From contig JASBUN010000031.1 in NCBI GenBank assembly GCA_030147845.1, positions 26,158 to 90,157 of the forward strand: DNA of 64,000 bases, given 5' to 3'. This stretch comes from Gammaproteobacteria bacterium. GTDB taxonomy: Bacteria; Pseudomonadota; Gammaproteobacteria; JASBUN01. Below the pieces are notes generated by a model that was not told the DNA's origin, did not search any database, and saw only the letters and a list, made by a program, of their open reading frames with translations. The position numbers and the translations under genes were made by a program. This document shows, piece by piece, positions 26,881 to 35,835 of this stretch (positions are counted from its first letter, which is position 1; each line of letters starts with the position of its first letter).

Positions 26881-29273
26881 GATTAACGATAATGGGCAAG
26901 GGCCGGACGGCCATCGCATTGTGGTTGATATTTATTCTTACCAGCGGCGTCATCATCAGTCGCACCCAGTTCACCACCGATTTGTCGGCGTTTCTGCCGC
27001 GCAGTCCCACCCCGCAGCAGCAATTGCTTCTAGAACAAATACGCGATGGGCTCGCCTCGCGACTGATACTGGTCGGCATTGAAGGGTCCGACGCACCAAT
27101 CCGAGCCGCGCTATCCAAACGAATTGCGCAACAATTACGCGCTAATCCAGCCTTTGTCAGTGTCAACAACGGCCAACCGGTTAATGCCGAGCGCGATCGT
27201 ACATTCTTATTCAGCCATCGTTATTTACTGAGTCCAGCGGTTACACCTGCACGCTTTAGCATCGACGGCTTACATACCGCGTTTAGCGATAGCATCGATC
27301 TGCTCGCCTCGCCCGCCGGGTTGCTGGTCAAATCGTTGCTGCCGCGCGATCCGACCGGCGAGATGGTGCAGTTACTCGGGCAACTCAACGGCGGCACACA
27401 CCCGCAGCTAATCGACGGTGCGTGGGCATCACGTGATGGGAAACGCGCCTTATTATTGATACAGACCCGCGCCTCGGGTTCCGATACAGACGCTCAGCAA
27501 GCTGCCATGACGGCCATCCGTCGGGCGTTCGACACGGCAGCCGGAGCAAACAAAAAAGTAACCTTGCTTATGACCGGCCCGGGCGTGTTTTCGGTAACAT
27601 CGCGCCATGTCATCAAGGACCAAGTCACCCTTCTGTCTATCATCAGCGTGACGCTTATAGCGTCGCTGCTATTACTCGTATACCGGTCATTTACCGCTTT
27701 GGCACTAGGATTTTTGCCTGTAATCACGGGCGCTCTGGCGGGAATCGCTGCGGTCAGTCTCGGCTTCGGTTCGGTGCACGGCATAACACTCGGCTTCGGC
27801 ACCGCGCTCATAGGTGAGGCTGTCGATTACTCGATCTACCTGTTTGTGCAATCACAACAAGGGGGCGCCGATCAACAGGACTGGATCAAACGTTTCTGGC
27901 CTACTATTCGTCTCGGTGTACTGACATCGATATTCGGCTTTGCTTCGCTACTTTTGTCCGGCTTCCCAGGTTTGGCGCAACTGGGGCTGTATTCAATCGC
28001 CGGGCTCGTAGCCGCCGCAATGGTGACACGTTTTGTTTTACCGCATTTATTGCCGGATACTTTCCGTATCCATGACGTGTCCGCTATCGGTATGCACCTG
28101 TCCGGTCTGGTACGACGCGCCACCGCGTTACGTTGGCTGGCAGCCGCCGTGCTGATTGCGTCATGTGTTACTCTAATCGCACACCGCACCAATTTGTGGA
28201 ACGATAAGATCTCGTCGCTGAGCCCGGTATCGCAGGCCGATGTCGAGTTGGATGCTCGGCTTCGCGCCGATATGGGCGCGCCGGATGTGCGTTACCTGGT
28301 GGTCGTATCTGGCCCAGATCGTGAATCGGTGTTGCGTTCCGCTGAACAGGTTTCCAAAGTGTTAAAAAAACAGGTCGCGCAAGGTCAGCTGGCTGGCTTT
28401 GAAAGCCCGAGCCACTATCTTCCTAGCCTAGAGACTCAACAAGCCCGGCGCGCGGCGCTGCCTCCTGCTTCGGTACTGAAGTCCAATTTGCAGCAAGCCG
28501 TTGTCGGGCTACCGGTGCACGCTTCCCTATTCGCGCCGTTTCTAGCCGACGTCGCCAAGGCACGTACGCAACCACTCATACGCCCCGCCGATCTCGAACA
28601 TACATCGATGGCCATGGCGGTTAACGCGTTACTGGTTCGGCAACACGGTCAATGGAGCGCATTGTTACCGCTCACTGCGCCCGACCACAAGAATATCGAC
28701 GCCGCCAATATTCGCTCGGCATTAAAGGCCGCTGGCTTGAAGAATGTGCTATTTGTCGATATGAAAGCTGAATCTGATCGCCTTTATTCGGGCTATCTGC
28801 ATGAAGCCATTCTTTTGTCTCTGGGTGGCCTGCTGGCGATCATCGGATTGCTACTTTTCGTATTTCGCTCACTCGTGCGCGTGCTACGTATTATCTTGCC
28901 GCTTGCAGCGGCCGTCATTACCGTCACAGCCGGACTGGCGATACTGGGACAACAACTGATCATTTTGCATTTAGTGGGATTACTACTGGTGGTGGCCGTG
29001 GGATCCAACTACGCGCTATTTTTTGACCGGATTGAAAGCACACCTCGGGAACGGAGGCAAGTCGGCCGAAAAACATACGCGACAATCGGCAGCACCAATT
29101 CACCGCGTACTTTGGCGTCCATGTTGTTTGCCAACTTAACCACGGTTGCCGGCTTTGGTTTACTTTCATTTTCCAACGTGTCTATTCTGCAAGCGATGGG
29201 CGTCACCGTCGCCCCGGGGGTTATTTTGGCGCTGATATATTCGGCAATTTTCGCTCGGCATGAACATGGCTAA
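26877..29273 (+). CDS. MMPL/RND-family exporter of aryl-polyene type (COG4258-like)
   Basis: 798-aa inner-membrane transporter with two repeats, each made of one helix, a large periplasmic loop and five helices. The first repeat contains TTDLSAFLPRSPTPQQQ (family-typical start of the loop) and the helix IV region FGTALIGEAVDYSIYLFV with the proton-relay-like Asp. The second repeat ends in ANLTTVAGFGLLSFSNVSILQAMGVTVAPGVILALI. It probably exports the lipidated pigment with the LolA-like carrier. Starts with GTG overlapping the LolA stop; the stop overlaps the deacetylase start by 14 bases. Confidence 0.92.
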   Translation: MRLTIMGKGRTAIALWLIFILTSGVIISRTQFTTDLSAFLPRSPTPQQQLLLEQIRDGLASRLILVGIEGSDAPIRAALSKRIAQQLRANPAFVSVNNGQPVNAERDRTFLFSHRYLLSPAVTPARFSIDGLHTAFSDSIDLLASPAGLLVKSLLPRDPTGEMVQLLGQLNGGTHPQLIDGAWASRDGKRALLLIQTRASGSDTDAQQAAMTAIRRAFDTAAGANKKVTLLMTGPGVFSVTSRHVIKDQVTLLSIISVTLIASLLLLVYRSFTALALGFLPVITGALAGIAAVSLGFGSVHGITLGFGTALIGEAVDYSIYLFVQSQQGGADQQDWIKRFWPTIRLGVLTSIFGFASLLLSGFPGLAQLGLYSIAGLVAAAMVTRFVLPHLLPDTFRIHDVSAIGMHLSGLVRRATALRWLAAAVLIASCVTLIAHRTNLWNDKISSLSPVSQADVELDARLRADMGAPDVRYLVVVSGPDRESVLRSAEQVSKVLKKQVAQGQLAGFESPSHYLPSLETQQARRAALPPASVLKSNLQQAVVGLPVHASLFAPFLADVAKARTQPLIRPADLEHTSMAMAVNALLVRQHGQWSALLPLTAPDHKNIDAANIRSALKAAGLKNVLFVDMKAESDRLYSGYLHEAILLSLGGLLAIIGLLLFVFRSLVRVLRIILPLAAAVITVTAGLAILGQQLIILHLVGLLLVVAVGSNYALFFDRIESTPRERRQVGRKTYATIGSTNSPRTLASMLFANLTTVAGFGLLSFSNVSILQAMGVTVAPGVILALIYSAIFARHEHG

Positions 29274-30069
29274 GTCGCGCTGGAAACCCTCGCCGCTGAT
29301 CCGTGCGACAGTCACGTTGCATATCTTGTTGATAATCTATGTAGCCTTCGTGCCTGCTCAGTGGCGCTGGGCACTGGGGGCGCTAGTCGCCAATCACGTT
29401 CTTCTTTCACTACTAGGGCTGTGGCCGCGTAGCCGTTGGCTCGGGCCCAATTGGACGCGCCTGCCAGCCGCTGCGACGGCAAGAAGTGAAATTGCGTTGA
29501 CTATCGATGACGGCCCGGATCCGATCGTGACGCCAAAGGTCCTGGATATTCTGGATCACTATAGCGCTCGCGCGACGTTCTTTTGTATCGGAGAGAACGC
29601 AGCACGTTATCCGGATCTATGCCGAGAAATCGTACGTCGGGGGCACACCGTGGAGAACCACAGTCAGCATCACAGCAAATATTTTGCGTTTATGACTCCC
29701 GCCGGATTCACCCGAGAACTACAGTTCGCACAAACGACACTGACCACAATTACCGGCCAACGTCCGCTTTTTTTCCGTGCACCGGCCGGCTTGCGCAGCC
29801 CATTGCTGGATCCCGCGCTTACTCGCCTGGATCTGCGCCTCGCCAGTTGGTCGGCGCGCGGCTTCGACACCCGTATTGGAAACGCAAAGCGGGTAAAAAA
29901 GCGGCTATTGAGTCATCTTCGTGCGGGCGCAATTCTGCTACTACATGACGGTAACGCCGCGCTCACTCGCGAAGGCGTTCCGGTTATTCTTGATGTCATT
30001 CCATCGATCATGGCCGCCGCCACTGCTGCCAATTTGCGATTTGTTACATTGCGCCACGCATTGTCTTGA
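29260..30069 (+). CDS. Polysaccharide deacetylase-like (NodB domain) membrane protein
   Basis: 269 aa. Two N-terminal helices (about residues 15-57) anchor a NodB-type carbohydrate esterase 4 domain. Its motifs are complete: TIDDGPD (81-87), H134-S-Q-H-H138 metal site, FRAPAGLRSP, LASWSARGFDT and LLLHDG. Residues expected for a metal-dependent N- or O-deacetylase are therefore present. Overlap with the exporter gene indicates membership of the operon. It may deacetylate an intermediate or glycolipid acceptor; the substrate is unknown. ATG 29266 is an alternative start. Confidence 0.88.
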   Translation: MNMAKSRWKPSPLIRATVTLHILLIIYVAFVPAQWRWALGALVANHVLLSLLGLWPRSRWLGPNWTRLPAAATARSEIALTIDDGPDPIVTPKVLDILDHYSARATFFCIGENAARYPDLCREIVRRGHTVENHSQHHSKYFAFMTPAGFTRELQFAQTTLTTITGQRPLFFRAPAGLRSPLLDPALTRLDLRLASWSARGFDTRIGNAKRVKKRLLSHLRAGAILLLHDGNAALTREGVPVILDVIPSIMAAATAANLRFVTLRHALS

Positions 30070-30108
30070 TTGGCAAATTGGTTGTGGTTAGCCCACGGAG
30101 ACCCATCA

Positions 30109-30786
30109 TTGAACAATAGGAGCCTGCAGACATCTTGGTACCGTCAAGCGGCAGCAGTAATACCCCGATATTGGTATCTGAAGAGCACTGGAACTGTGCT
30201 TTTCATCGCCCTGTTCTTTGGCGCGTATTTTTATTTACTCAAAAATCCGGCTTATCCGATTACCGTAATGCCGATCACGTGGCTGGATCGCCTGATTGGC
30301 TTTCACCCGCGGGCTTTGCCCATCTATCTATCGTTATGGGTATACGTTTCTCTGCCGCCAACATTGTTGGCGACTAAACGTGAGTTATATCACTACGGCA
30401 TGGCCATCGGAGCGGCGTGTCTGCTCGGCCTGTTTATCTTCTATTTCTGGCCGACCGCGGTGCCGGGAGCGAATATCGATTGGACCCGGTACCCGAACGT
30501 GGATTTTCTGAAAAACATGGATGCTTCCGGAAACGCCTGCCCATCATTACATGTAACTACGGCGATTTTTTCGGGTATTTGGTTGCATCACTTGCTTCGC
30601 CGCTTCCGTGCGCCGCCGTGGATTACCAGCCTCAACTGGATTTGGTGCATTGGTATCGTTTATTCAACCTTGGCCACGCGTCAACATGTGGCGGTCGATG
30701 TATTGGCGGGCTTAGCATTGGGGACGGTAGCCGCCTATCTTTCATTACGCCATAAGGTCGGGATTAAGGTTTCCGGCGCCGTGTAG
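30109..30786 (+). CDS. PAP2-family membrane phosphatase
   Basis: 225-aa integral membrane protein with about five or six helices. The PAP2 motifs C2 and C3 are visible as CPSLHVTTAIF and TRQHVAVDVLAG; the N-terminal KX6RP motif is not, which fits the inositol-phosphotransferase-like PAP2_3 branch. Likely dephosphorylates, or transfers a head group on, a lipid phosphate. TTG 30109 has GGAG 8 bases ahead and is preferred to TTG 30070, which directly abuts the deacetylase stop. In aryl-polyene terms it could process a phospholipid-linked intermediate (inference). Confidence 0.82.
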   Translation: MNNRSLQTSWYRQAAAVIPRYWYLKSTGTVLFIALFFGAYFYLLKNPAYPITVMPITWLDRLIGFHPRALPIYLSLWVYVSLPPTLLATKRELYHYGMAIGAACLLGLFIFYFWPTAVPGANIDWTRYPNVDFLKNMDASGNACPSLHVTTAIFSGIWLHHLLRRFRAPPWITSLNWIWCIGIVYSTLATRQHVAVDVLAGLALGTVAAYLSLRHKVGIKVSGAV

Positions 30787-30948
30787 CTCCCGGCGGCATC
30801 ACTTTTCATTGCCACTTTTGCGCTTCGAGCGACTACCGCTTGCGTCTGATACACTGTCTATGGCGAGCGTTGTTTCAGCGTCCTCGCGTCGAATCCCGGA
30901 CCCCCTCCCCCGGAAAACCAAACCCATTCACGGCGGCACGTATTGGCG

Positions 30949-31734
30949 ATGAAGCAACAAGTAAAAACAGACAAGCCGACGCCGGTGCACGCACCGCATA
31001 TACCGCTGACTGCCTACTACCGAACGGAGCGCGATCGGCAGGCATATCTGCGCCAGATCTTTGACGACACAGCGGCTGATTACGACCGAATCGAGACCCT
31101 GCTAGCACGGGGATCGGGCTCGCGTTACCGCCGCCAGGCGCTGGTGCGCGGCGGTCTAAAAGCCGGTATGAAGGTACTCGATGTCGGTGTCGGTACTGGT
31201 TTGGTCGCCGCACAGGCCTGTGTTTTGACCGAGGACGCCGCTTTGGTGACCGGCGTCGACCCCAGCACCGGCATGATTGCCGCCAGTAAACTACCGAAAG
31301 CCATGATGCTCGTCGAAGGCCGAGCCGAATCCTTGCCGTTTCCCGATAACCACTTTGATTTTCTCAGCATGGGCTATGCGCTACGCCACATCAGCGACCT
31401 CGAAGTGGCGTTCGCGGAATTTAAGCGGGTTTTGAAGCCCGGTGGGCGACTGTGCATACTCGAAATCACACAGGCACAGAGCCGGTTTGGACGATGGTTA
31501 CTTAAAAGTTATATGCGCGGTTTTATTCCCTTATTGACCCGTCTCGTGTCCAAACAAAAGAACACCGCGACGATCTGGCGCTATTTCTGGGACAGCATCG
31601 AAGCCTGCGTCCCACCCGGGCAGGTACTGGCGACCTTAAGTGCGGCGGGATTTAGCCGCGTTGAACGGCACCTGGAAATCGGTATCTTTTCAGAATATCA
31701 GGCGCTCAAAGCCGATCCCGACCAGACCAATTGA
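30949..31734 (+). CDS. UbiE-like SAM-dependent methyltransferase
   Basis: 261-aa class I methyltransferase. SAM-binding motif I VLDVGVGTG (76-84), the acidic loop VTGVDPSTGMI, LPFPDNHFDFLSMGYALRHISD (post-I region) and LKPGGRLCILEIT are characteristic of the UbiE/COQ5 group. Probably methylates the aromatic head of the pathway product, as aryl-polyene methyltransferases do; quinone methylation is a less likely alternative given the context. ATG 30949 is preferred to the TTG six bases upstream. Last gene of the plus-strand run. Confidence 0.85.
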   Translation: MKQQVKTDKPTPVHAPHIPLTAYYRTERDRQAYLRQIFDDTAADYDRIETLLARGSGSRYRRQALVRGGLKAGMKVLDVGVGTGLVAAQACVLTEDAALVTGVDPSTGMIAASKLPKAMMLVEGRAESLPFPDNHFDFLSMGYALRHISDLEVAFAEFKRVLKPGGRLCILEITQAQSRFGRWLLKSYMRGFIPLLTRLVSKQKNTATIWRYFWDSIEACVPPGQVLATLSAAGFSRVERHLEIGIFSEYQALKADPDQTN

Positions 31735-31845
31735 GGATTGGCAAAACCAGCCGCTTTACGCGTCACAAGCACATTGATCGGCCGATCATACGGCCGCGCG
31801 CAGCAAATATTATCGGCGGGCGCAGCCGGCTCCCGGGGCCGCTAC

Positions 31846-32610
31846 TCAGAAACGCCCTTGCACACGCCGGAACAACAACACCGGCAAACGCAGTGTGAAG
31901 CCGACCAGCAAGCGTGCGTGCATCCAACTCAGTAGCAGGTTATCGCGCAGATAGCGGAAGTGCGACACGCCGCCTTGGTCGAGACGAAAATAGCGAACCG
32001 GAGCGGCGATATTGACCGGCCTCACCCCTCGCCAGCAAAGCCGAACCACCGCTTCCGGATCAAAATCGAAACGCCGCATCCAAGACTGGTACCGCATTAT
32101 GGTACGCAATTCCTCGACCGGATAGACACGGAATCCGAACAGTGAGTCGCCGATGCCGGCCCACAGCGTTTCGACGTTTGCCCACCAGTTGGACAACCGA
32201 CGTCCGTTTACGCGTAAGCTCGGCGCGTCGCTGTCGAAAATCGGTACACCCAGTATCATCGCCGTGGGCTGGCGCAACGACTCCGCCATAAAGGATGGAA
32301 TGCGATGCGCCGGATGCTGGCCGTCGGCATCCATGGTCAACACGTGAGTAAAGCCCGATGAGGCCGCCTGCTCTAAGCCATGCAAAACCGCTGCGCCCTT
32401 ACCCTGGTTGCGCGGCAGCACCATGATACGCAAGCCTTCGTCCCGCCCTGCCATTGCCAATAAGCCGTCCGCGGTACCATCATCACTGCCATCCACGACT
32501 ATCCATACCGGGTTCCAGAATTGACGCGCCGCGCGCACCGTTTCGTATACCGAAGCGCCGGGGTTATAACTCGGAATGAGCACGAGATGCGTGTTCGAAG
32601 GAACCATCAT
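31846..32610 (-). CDS. Family 2 glycosyltransferase
   Basis: 254-aa GT-A fold enzyme: LVLIPSYNPGASV, WIVVDGSDDGT, the RNQGKGAAVLHGLE helix and the DxD-type TMDADGQHP (Asp94, Asp96). No C-terminal membrane helices of the DPMS type beyond a hydrophobic stretch near 230-245. Resembles the COG1215-type glycosyltransferases of aryl-polyene loci and dolichyl-phosphate mannosyltransferases. ATG 32610 chosen; the longer reading begins at TTG. Last gene of the minus-strand operon, 20 bases after the PlsC-like gene. Confidence 0.87.
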   Translation of the reverse strand: MMVPSNTHLVLIPSYNPGASVYETVRAARQFWNPVWIVVDGSDDGTADGLLAMAGRDEGLRIMVLPRNQGKGAAVLHGLEQAASSGFTHVLTMDADGQHPAHRIPSFMAESLRQPTAMILGVPIFDSDAPSLRVNGRRLSNWWANVETLWAGIGDSLFGFRVYPVEELRTIMRYQSWMRRFDFDPEAVVRLCWRGVRPVNIAAPVRYFRLDQGGVSHFRYLRDNLLLSWMHARLLVGFTLRLPVLLFRRVQGRF

Positions 32611-32630
32611 GAGAAAAAACAAACCGTGAG

Positions 32631-33431
32631 TTAGGGCGTACGATCAACCAAGGTCGGCACGAAATCGGATGAATGATCTGCGGCATCCTGCACCAGCTCG
32701 TGAGTAAAATATCGCTCCAACTCAGCCACAAATTCGTGGGTATTTTGCGGTGGATCAAAGCGTCGACCCAAACGTACTCGGTAACGTATTGGCATCGGTG
32801 GTTTGCGGAACAACGGCCAACCCTTAGTCAGATATACCGAATCCGTTTCGATAAACACCGCTTGCACCGGCACCTTCGCGTGGTGCGCGATGAGGCCGAT
32901 ACTCCCTTTGAGCCGGTTAATCGGCGGCGAAGTCGTACGCGTGCCCTCAGGAAACAACAATAGATGACTGCCGCTGGAAAAATCATGGGTCGCCTGCTGC
33001 ACCATGCGCCGCACCGGCTCATTGCGGATATAGCGCGAAAGTCGCGCACCGGCCCCGAGAAAAATATTATTCATTAGGTCGGCTTTCAACACACATGCAA
33101 CATTAGGCAAGCGTGATATCACCAGCAGTGCATCCAACAAACATGGATGATTGGGCGCGATAATAAGTGACGACTCATTGCGCAAGGCATCCAGTGCCTT
33201 CAGATCAAAACTGCAGCGGCGCGAGAGACTAAGACTAGTAAGATAGAGGCGGAATCCCGCCATGGTCACGAAACGTCCAATCGCCTGCCCACGGCGTTCG
33301 GACAATAACGGATAGATAACGATCGCTATCGGCGTCCAGGCCAGGCACGATGCGCCCAGCATAAACAAACCGAAATATAGTATAAAATAGTCGTAAACGT
33401 TCAGCAGTAACCGCAACGGCGCACGCATCAT
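32631..33431 (-). CDS. PlsC-type 1-acyl-glycerol-phosphate acyltransferase
   Basis: 266 aa. N-terminal membrane helix (about 12-41), then the acyltransferase signature NHPCLLD (His95-Asp100, HX4D) and FPEGTRT with the downstream phosphate-binding context. Likely transfers an acyl chain, possibly the aryl-polyene carboxylic acid, to a glycerol-phosphate or sugar acceptor. ATG 33431 shares its A with the stop of the chorismatase gene (TGATG), indicating translational coupling; the longer frame lies inside that gene. Confidence 0.88.
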   Translation of the reverse strand: MMRAPLRLLLNVYDYFILYFGLFMLGASCLAWTPIAIVIYPLLSERRGQAIGRFVTMAGFRLYLTSLSLSRRCSFDLKALDALRNESSLIIAPNHPCLLDALLVISRLPNVACVLKADLMNNIFLGAGARLSRYIRNEPVRRMVQQATHDFSSGSHLLLFPEGTRTTSPPINRLKGSIGLIAHHAKVPVQAVFIETDSVYLTKGWPLFRKPPMPIRYRVRLGRRFDPPQNTHEFVAELERYFTHELVQDAADHSSDFVPTLVDRTP

Positions 33432-34492
33432 CAACCTCGGCCGCCGTCGACGGACGTAAACGGATGTCCGGCAGTAGCTTCGATTTCCACCAGCAAGTCC
33501 TGCCGACATATGTCTGCGTGCAAGTAAATACTCTCGGGAGGGTGACCGACAATGCGCTCAACTTCGTGGCGCACTTGCTCCAGATCGCGCTCGCGTCGCA
33601 AATAAATCTTGTAGCATAAATTGGCTAACTCGAATTTCGCCCGCGTGGTGCGAACGTTGGCCTGCGCCAGCACACTCTCTATGTTGGCCAACGTTTCGCG
33701 CGTTTGCGCGATGACATCGTCCGGGTGCAGAGTCACATGTCCGACGATACTGGCCGTCCCGGATACGAACAACACTTCTTCCGTGCCCAGTCGCACTAGA
33801 CTCGCGCGCGAGAATGTCGGACTGCGCGGGCCGTATTGCTGCGGATACCGGTAGGCACTGATTTGGCGCGGATTTTCGATATTAAACGGCGCCACGCGTC
33901 CGGCCAAAAAAGCGATCGCCAACGGCCCCTGGGTCGAACCGAGGGCACAGGCGGCGGGGAAATTCCCTACCAAGTCGCGCCCATGCGCAAGAAATGCATC
34001 CTTGCGTCCGAGATTAAATTGGCGATAGCGCTCCAGCCCAAAGCTGTGGACGTTGATGTCGGCAATGTAATTCCAAAATCGGAACAGATATGGGAAGTGT
34101 AGCCTATCGAGCAGCGTAAACACTTGACGGTAAGCCGACTCAGTCGCCTGCTGCAGCGGCGTCTTATTGCTATCCGCTTCAAAATTCGCTTCGGGCAACA
34201 TGACCACCCCGAACAATACATCGTCGTCATGCCGATAATGAATGTCGCCCAAGCGGCCGTGCGTCAGTTGCCCGTTAGCGTACCAAGCTTCGCAGATCGA
34301 GTTTCCGCCATCCAATCGCCGCATAGGTACACACATGCATGGCACTTCACCGTCAGCCTGTACCGAACTATCGACTGGATCTGCCAAGAAGCAGAGAGCA
34401 CCCAACACATTGTTTCGCCACTGTACTGGTTGGCTCAAAAACGCCGCCACCGATAAGCTTGCGCCATGTAGGCGCGATACTGTGTCGTGCAT
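33431..34492 (-). CDS. Chorismatase, XanB2/Hyg5-like
   Basis: 353-aa enzyme that cleaves chorismate to hydroxybenzoate (3- and/or 4-HBA) and pyruvate; in Xanthomonas XanB2 supplies 3-HBA as xanthomonadin starter. Family stretches: FRFWNYIADIN (137-147), YRQFNLGR (156-163), NPRQISAYRYP (207-217), GPRSPTFSRA (221-230), SGTASIVGH (244-252), and a RidA-like C-terminal half with HADICRQDLLVEIEA. Both start and stop overlap neighbours in TGATG form. The clustering strongly suggests supply of an aromatic starter. 3- versus 4-HBA specificity cannot be read here. Confidence 0.9.
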   Translation of the reverse strand: MHDTVSRLHGASLSVAAFLSQPVQWRNNVLGALCFLADPVDSSVQADGEVPCMCVPMRRLDGGNSICEAWYANGQLTHGRLGDIHYRHDDDVLFGVVMLPEANFEADSNKTPLQQATESAYRQVFTLLDRLHFPYLFRFWNYIADINVHSFGLERYRQFNLGRKDAFLAHGRDLVGNFPAACALGSTQGPLAIAFLAGRVAPFNIENPRQISAYRYPQQYGPRSPTFSRASLVRLGTEEVLFVSGTASIVGHVTLHPDDVIAQTRETLANIESVLAQANVRTTRAKFELANLCYKIYLRRERDLEQVRHEVERIVGHPPESIYLHADICRQDLLVEIEATAGHPFTSVDGGRG

Positions 34493-35835
34493 CAGTTCAC
34501 CGCTGTACCGGTTTCATCTACCGATTGAATATTGTGCTTACGTATTCGCCATGCTTGCAATGTACGTCGAAATTTGAGTAAGGAGCCGATGTAATATAGC
34601 CCCTTGAACAGCAACAACGGTCGGCGAATCGGTGTTTTGCCGAATACGTCACCCGCCAATACCGACAGCAATGCTTCTTTTACGCGAAAAATATTGCGTG
34701 GTCCCATGAACATATCGCGCATAGTCGGATTGGTTACGCGATAAATAAACCAGGAAAAAGCCTTGGGGCCTTTTCGCATGGTCACATCAAATTTTCGCAA
34801 TGCAGCCGCTGCTTTATCCGGATGACGCAGACACGTGTCAACGGCATCGGCGCCAACAAACGCGCTTTGCATGGCCAACATCACACCCGAGGAAAATACC
34901 GGATCAATAAACGTATAAGCATCGCCCAGCAGTATGTAATTGTCGCCGTAGGTACGATCGCACACGTAGGAAAAATTTCCCGTCGCCTCGACCTTTGAAG
35001 CCAGTTTCGCATGCTGCAATCGTTGATCCAGAGGTGAGCACAGGGCAATCGTTTCCTTAAAAAACTGCTCAAGCGATTTGTTGTGCCGGGTTTTCAGGTA
35101 ATAAGGCCAGATCACCGCGCCGACGCTGGTCATACCATCGGCCAATGGAATAAACCAGAACCAGCCGTGATCGAACCAGAAAATACTAATGTTACCTTCG
35201 TCCTTCCCGGCATTACGCTCGGCACCGGAGAAATGCGCGTAGATGGCCGCGCTGTTGTGCCGCTTGTTACGTTGCTTGGCTTTGAAGCGATTGCCGAGAA
35301 AAGTATCGCGCCCGGAGGCGTCCAACACAAAACGGCTGCGCACGGTTTCAATGCTACCGTCCTCGTGACGTGCCCGCACCACGGCCCCGGCATGGGCCGG
35401 CAGAAAGTCGACCTTTTGTACCTGGCAGCCTTCCACCGCCCGCGCATTCTTGCGCGCGGCATTGCGAAACAGGATCTCATCGAACTCGGAACGCCGCACC
35501 TGATAGGCCATGGGCATAGATTTATCCATGGCATCGGCAAACTGGAACGATTGCTTATGGTCGTGCCAGGGCGAAACGAACTCCGCACCCCACTTTTCCA
35601 TGCCGATGGCCTTCACCTCATCGGCCAGTCCCAGCTTTTCCAGCAGCGGCAGATTGGCCGGCAGCAAAGACTCACCAATATGAAAGCGCGGGTGGCGGGC
35701 CTTTTCGAGCAAAGTCACGCGATAACCGCGTTCGGCCAATAGCGCCGCAGCCGTCGAACCGGCCGGGCCGCCGCCGATGACGAGCGCATCGCACTCAGAA
35801 TCGTATGCCGCTGAAGTTGTTGCTTGTGTATCCAT
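34492..35835 (-). CDS. FAD-dependent halogenase-like oxidoreductase
   Basis: 447-aa flavoprotein. N-terminal dinucleotide fold GGGPAGS (21-27), GESLLP (54-59), the flavin-halogenase motif W-x-W-x-I-P (Trp225-Pro230 in HGWFWFIPL), and the FAD-binding GDAYTFIDPVFSSG. Lys81 in a K-x-G-A context fits the position of the catalytic lysine of flavin halogenases, as I recall it. It may brominate or chlorinate the aryl head (xanthomonadins are brominated). Geranylgeranyl-reductase-like enzymes share the fold but lack W-x-W-x-I-P. First gene of the minus-strand operon. Confidence 0.88.
   Translation of the reverse strand: MDTQATTSAAYDSECDALVIGGGPAGSTAAALLAERGYRVTLLEKARHPRFHIGESLLPANLPLLEKLGLADEVKAIGMEKWGAEFVSPWHDHKQSFQFADAMDKSMPMAYQVRRSEFDEILFRNAARKNARAVEGCQVQKVDFLPAHAGAVVRARHEDGSIETVRSRFVLDASGRDTFLGNRFKAKQRNKRHNSAAIYAHFSGAERNAGKDEGNISIFWFDHGWFWFIPLADGMTSVGAVIWPYYLKTRHNKSLEQFFKETIALCSPLDQRLQHAKLASKVEATGNFSYVCDRTYGDNYILLGDAYTFIDPVFSSGVMLAMQSAFVGADAVDTCLRHPDKAAAALRKFDVTMRKGPKAFSWFIYRVTNPTMRDMFMGPRNIFRVKEALLSVLAGDVFGKTPIRRPLLLFKGLYYIGSLLKFRRTLQAWRIRKHNIQSVDETGTAVN

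Noticed and set aside
34492..35835. Halogenase-like protein as a geranylgeranyl reductase
   Set aside because: The fold is shared, but W-x-W-x-I-P and the pigment-locus context favour the halogenase family.
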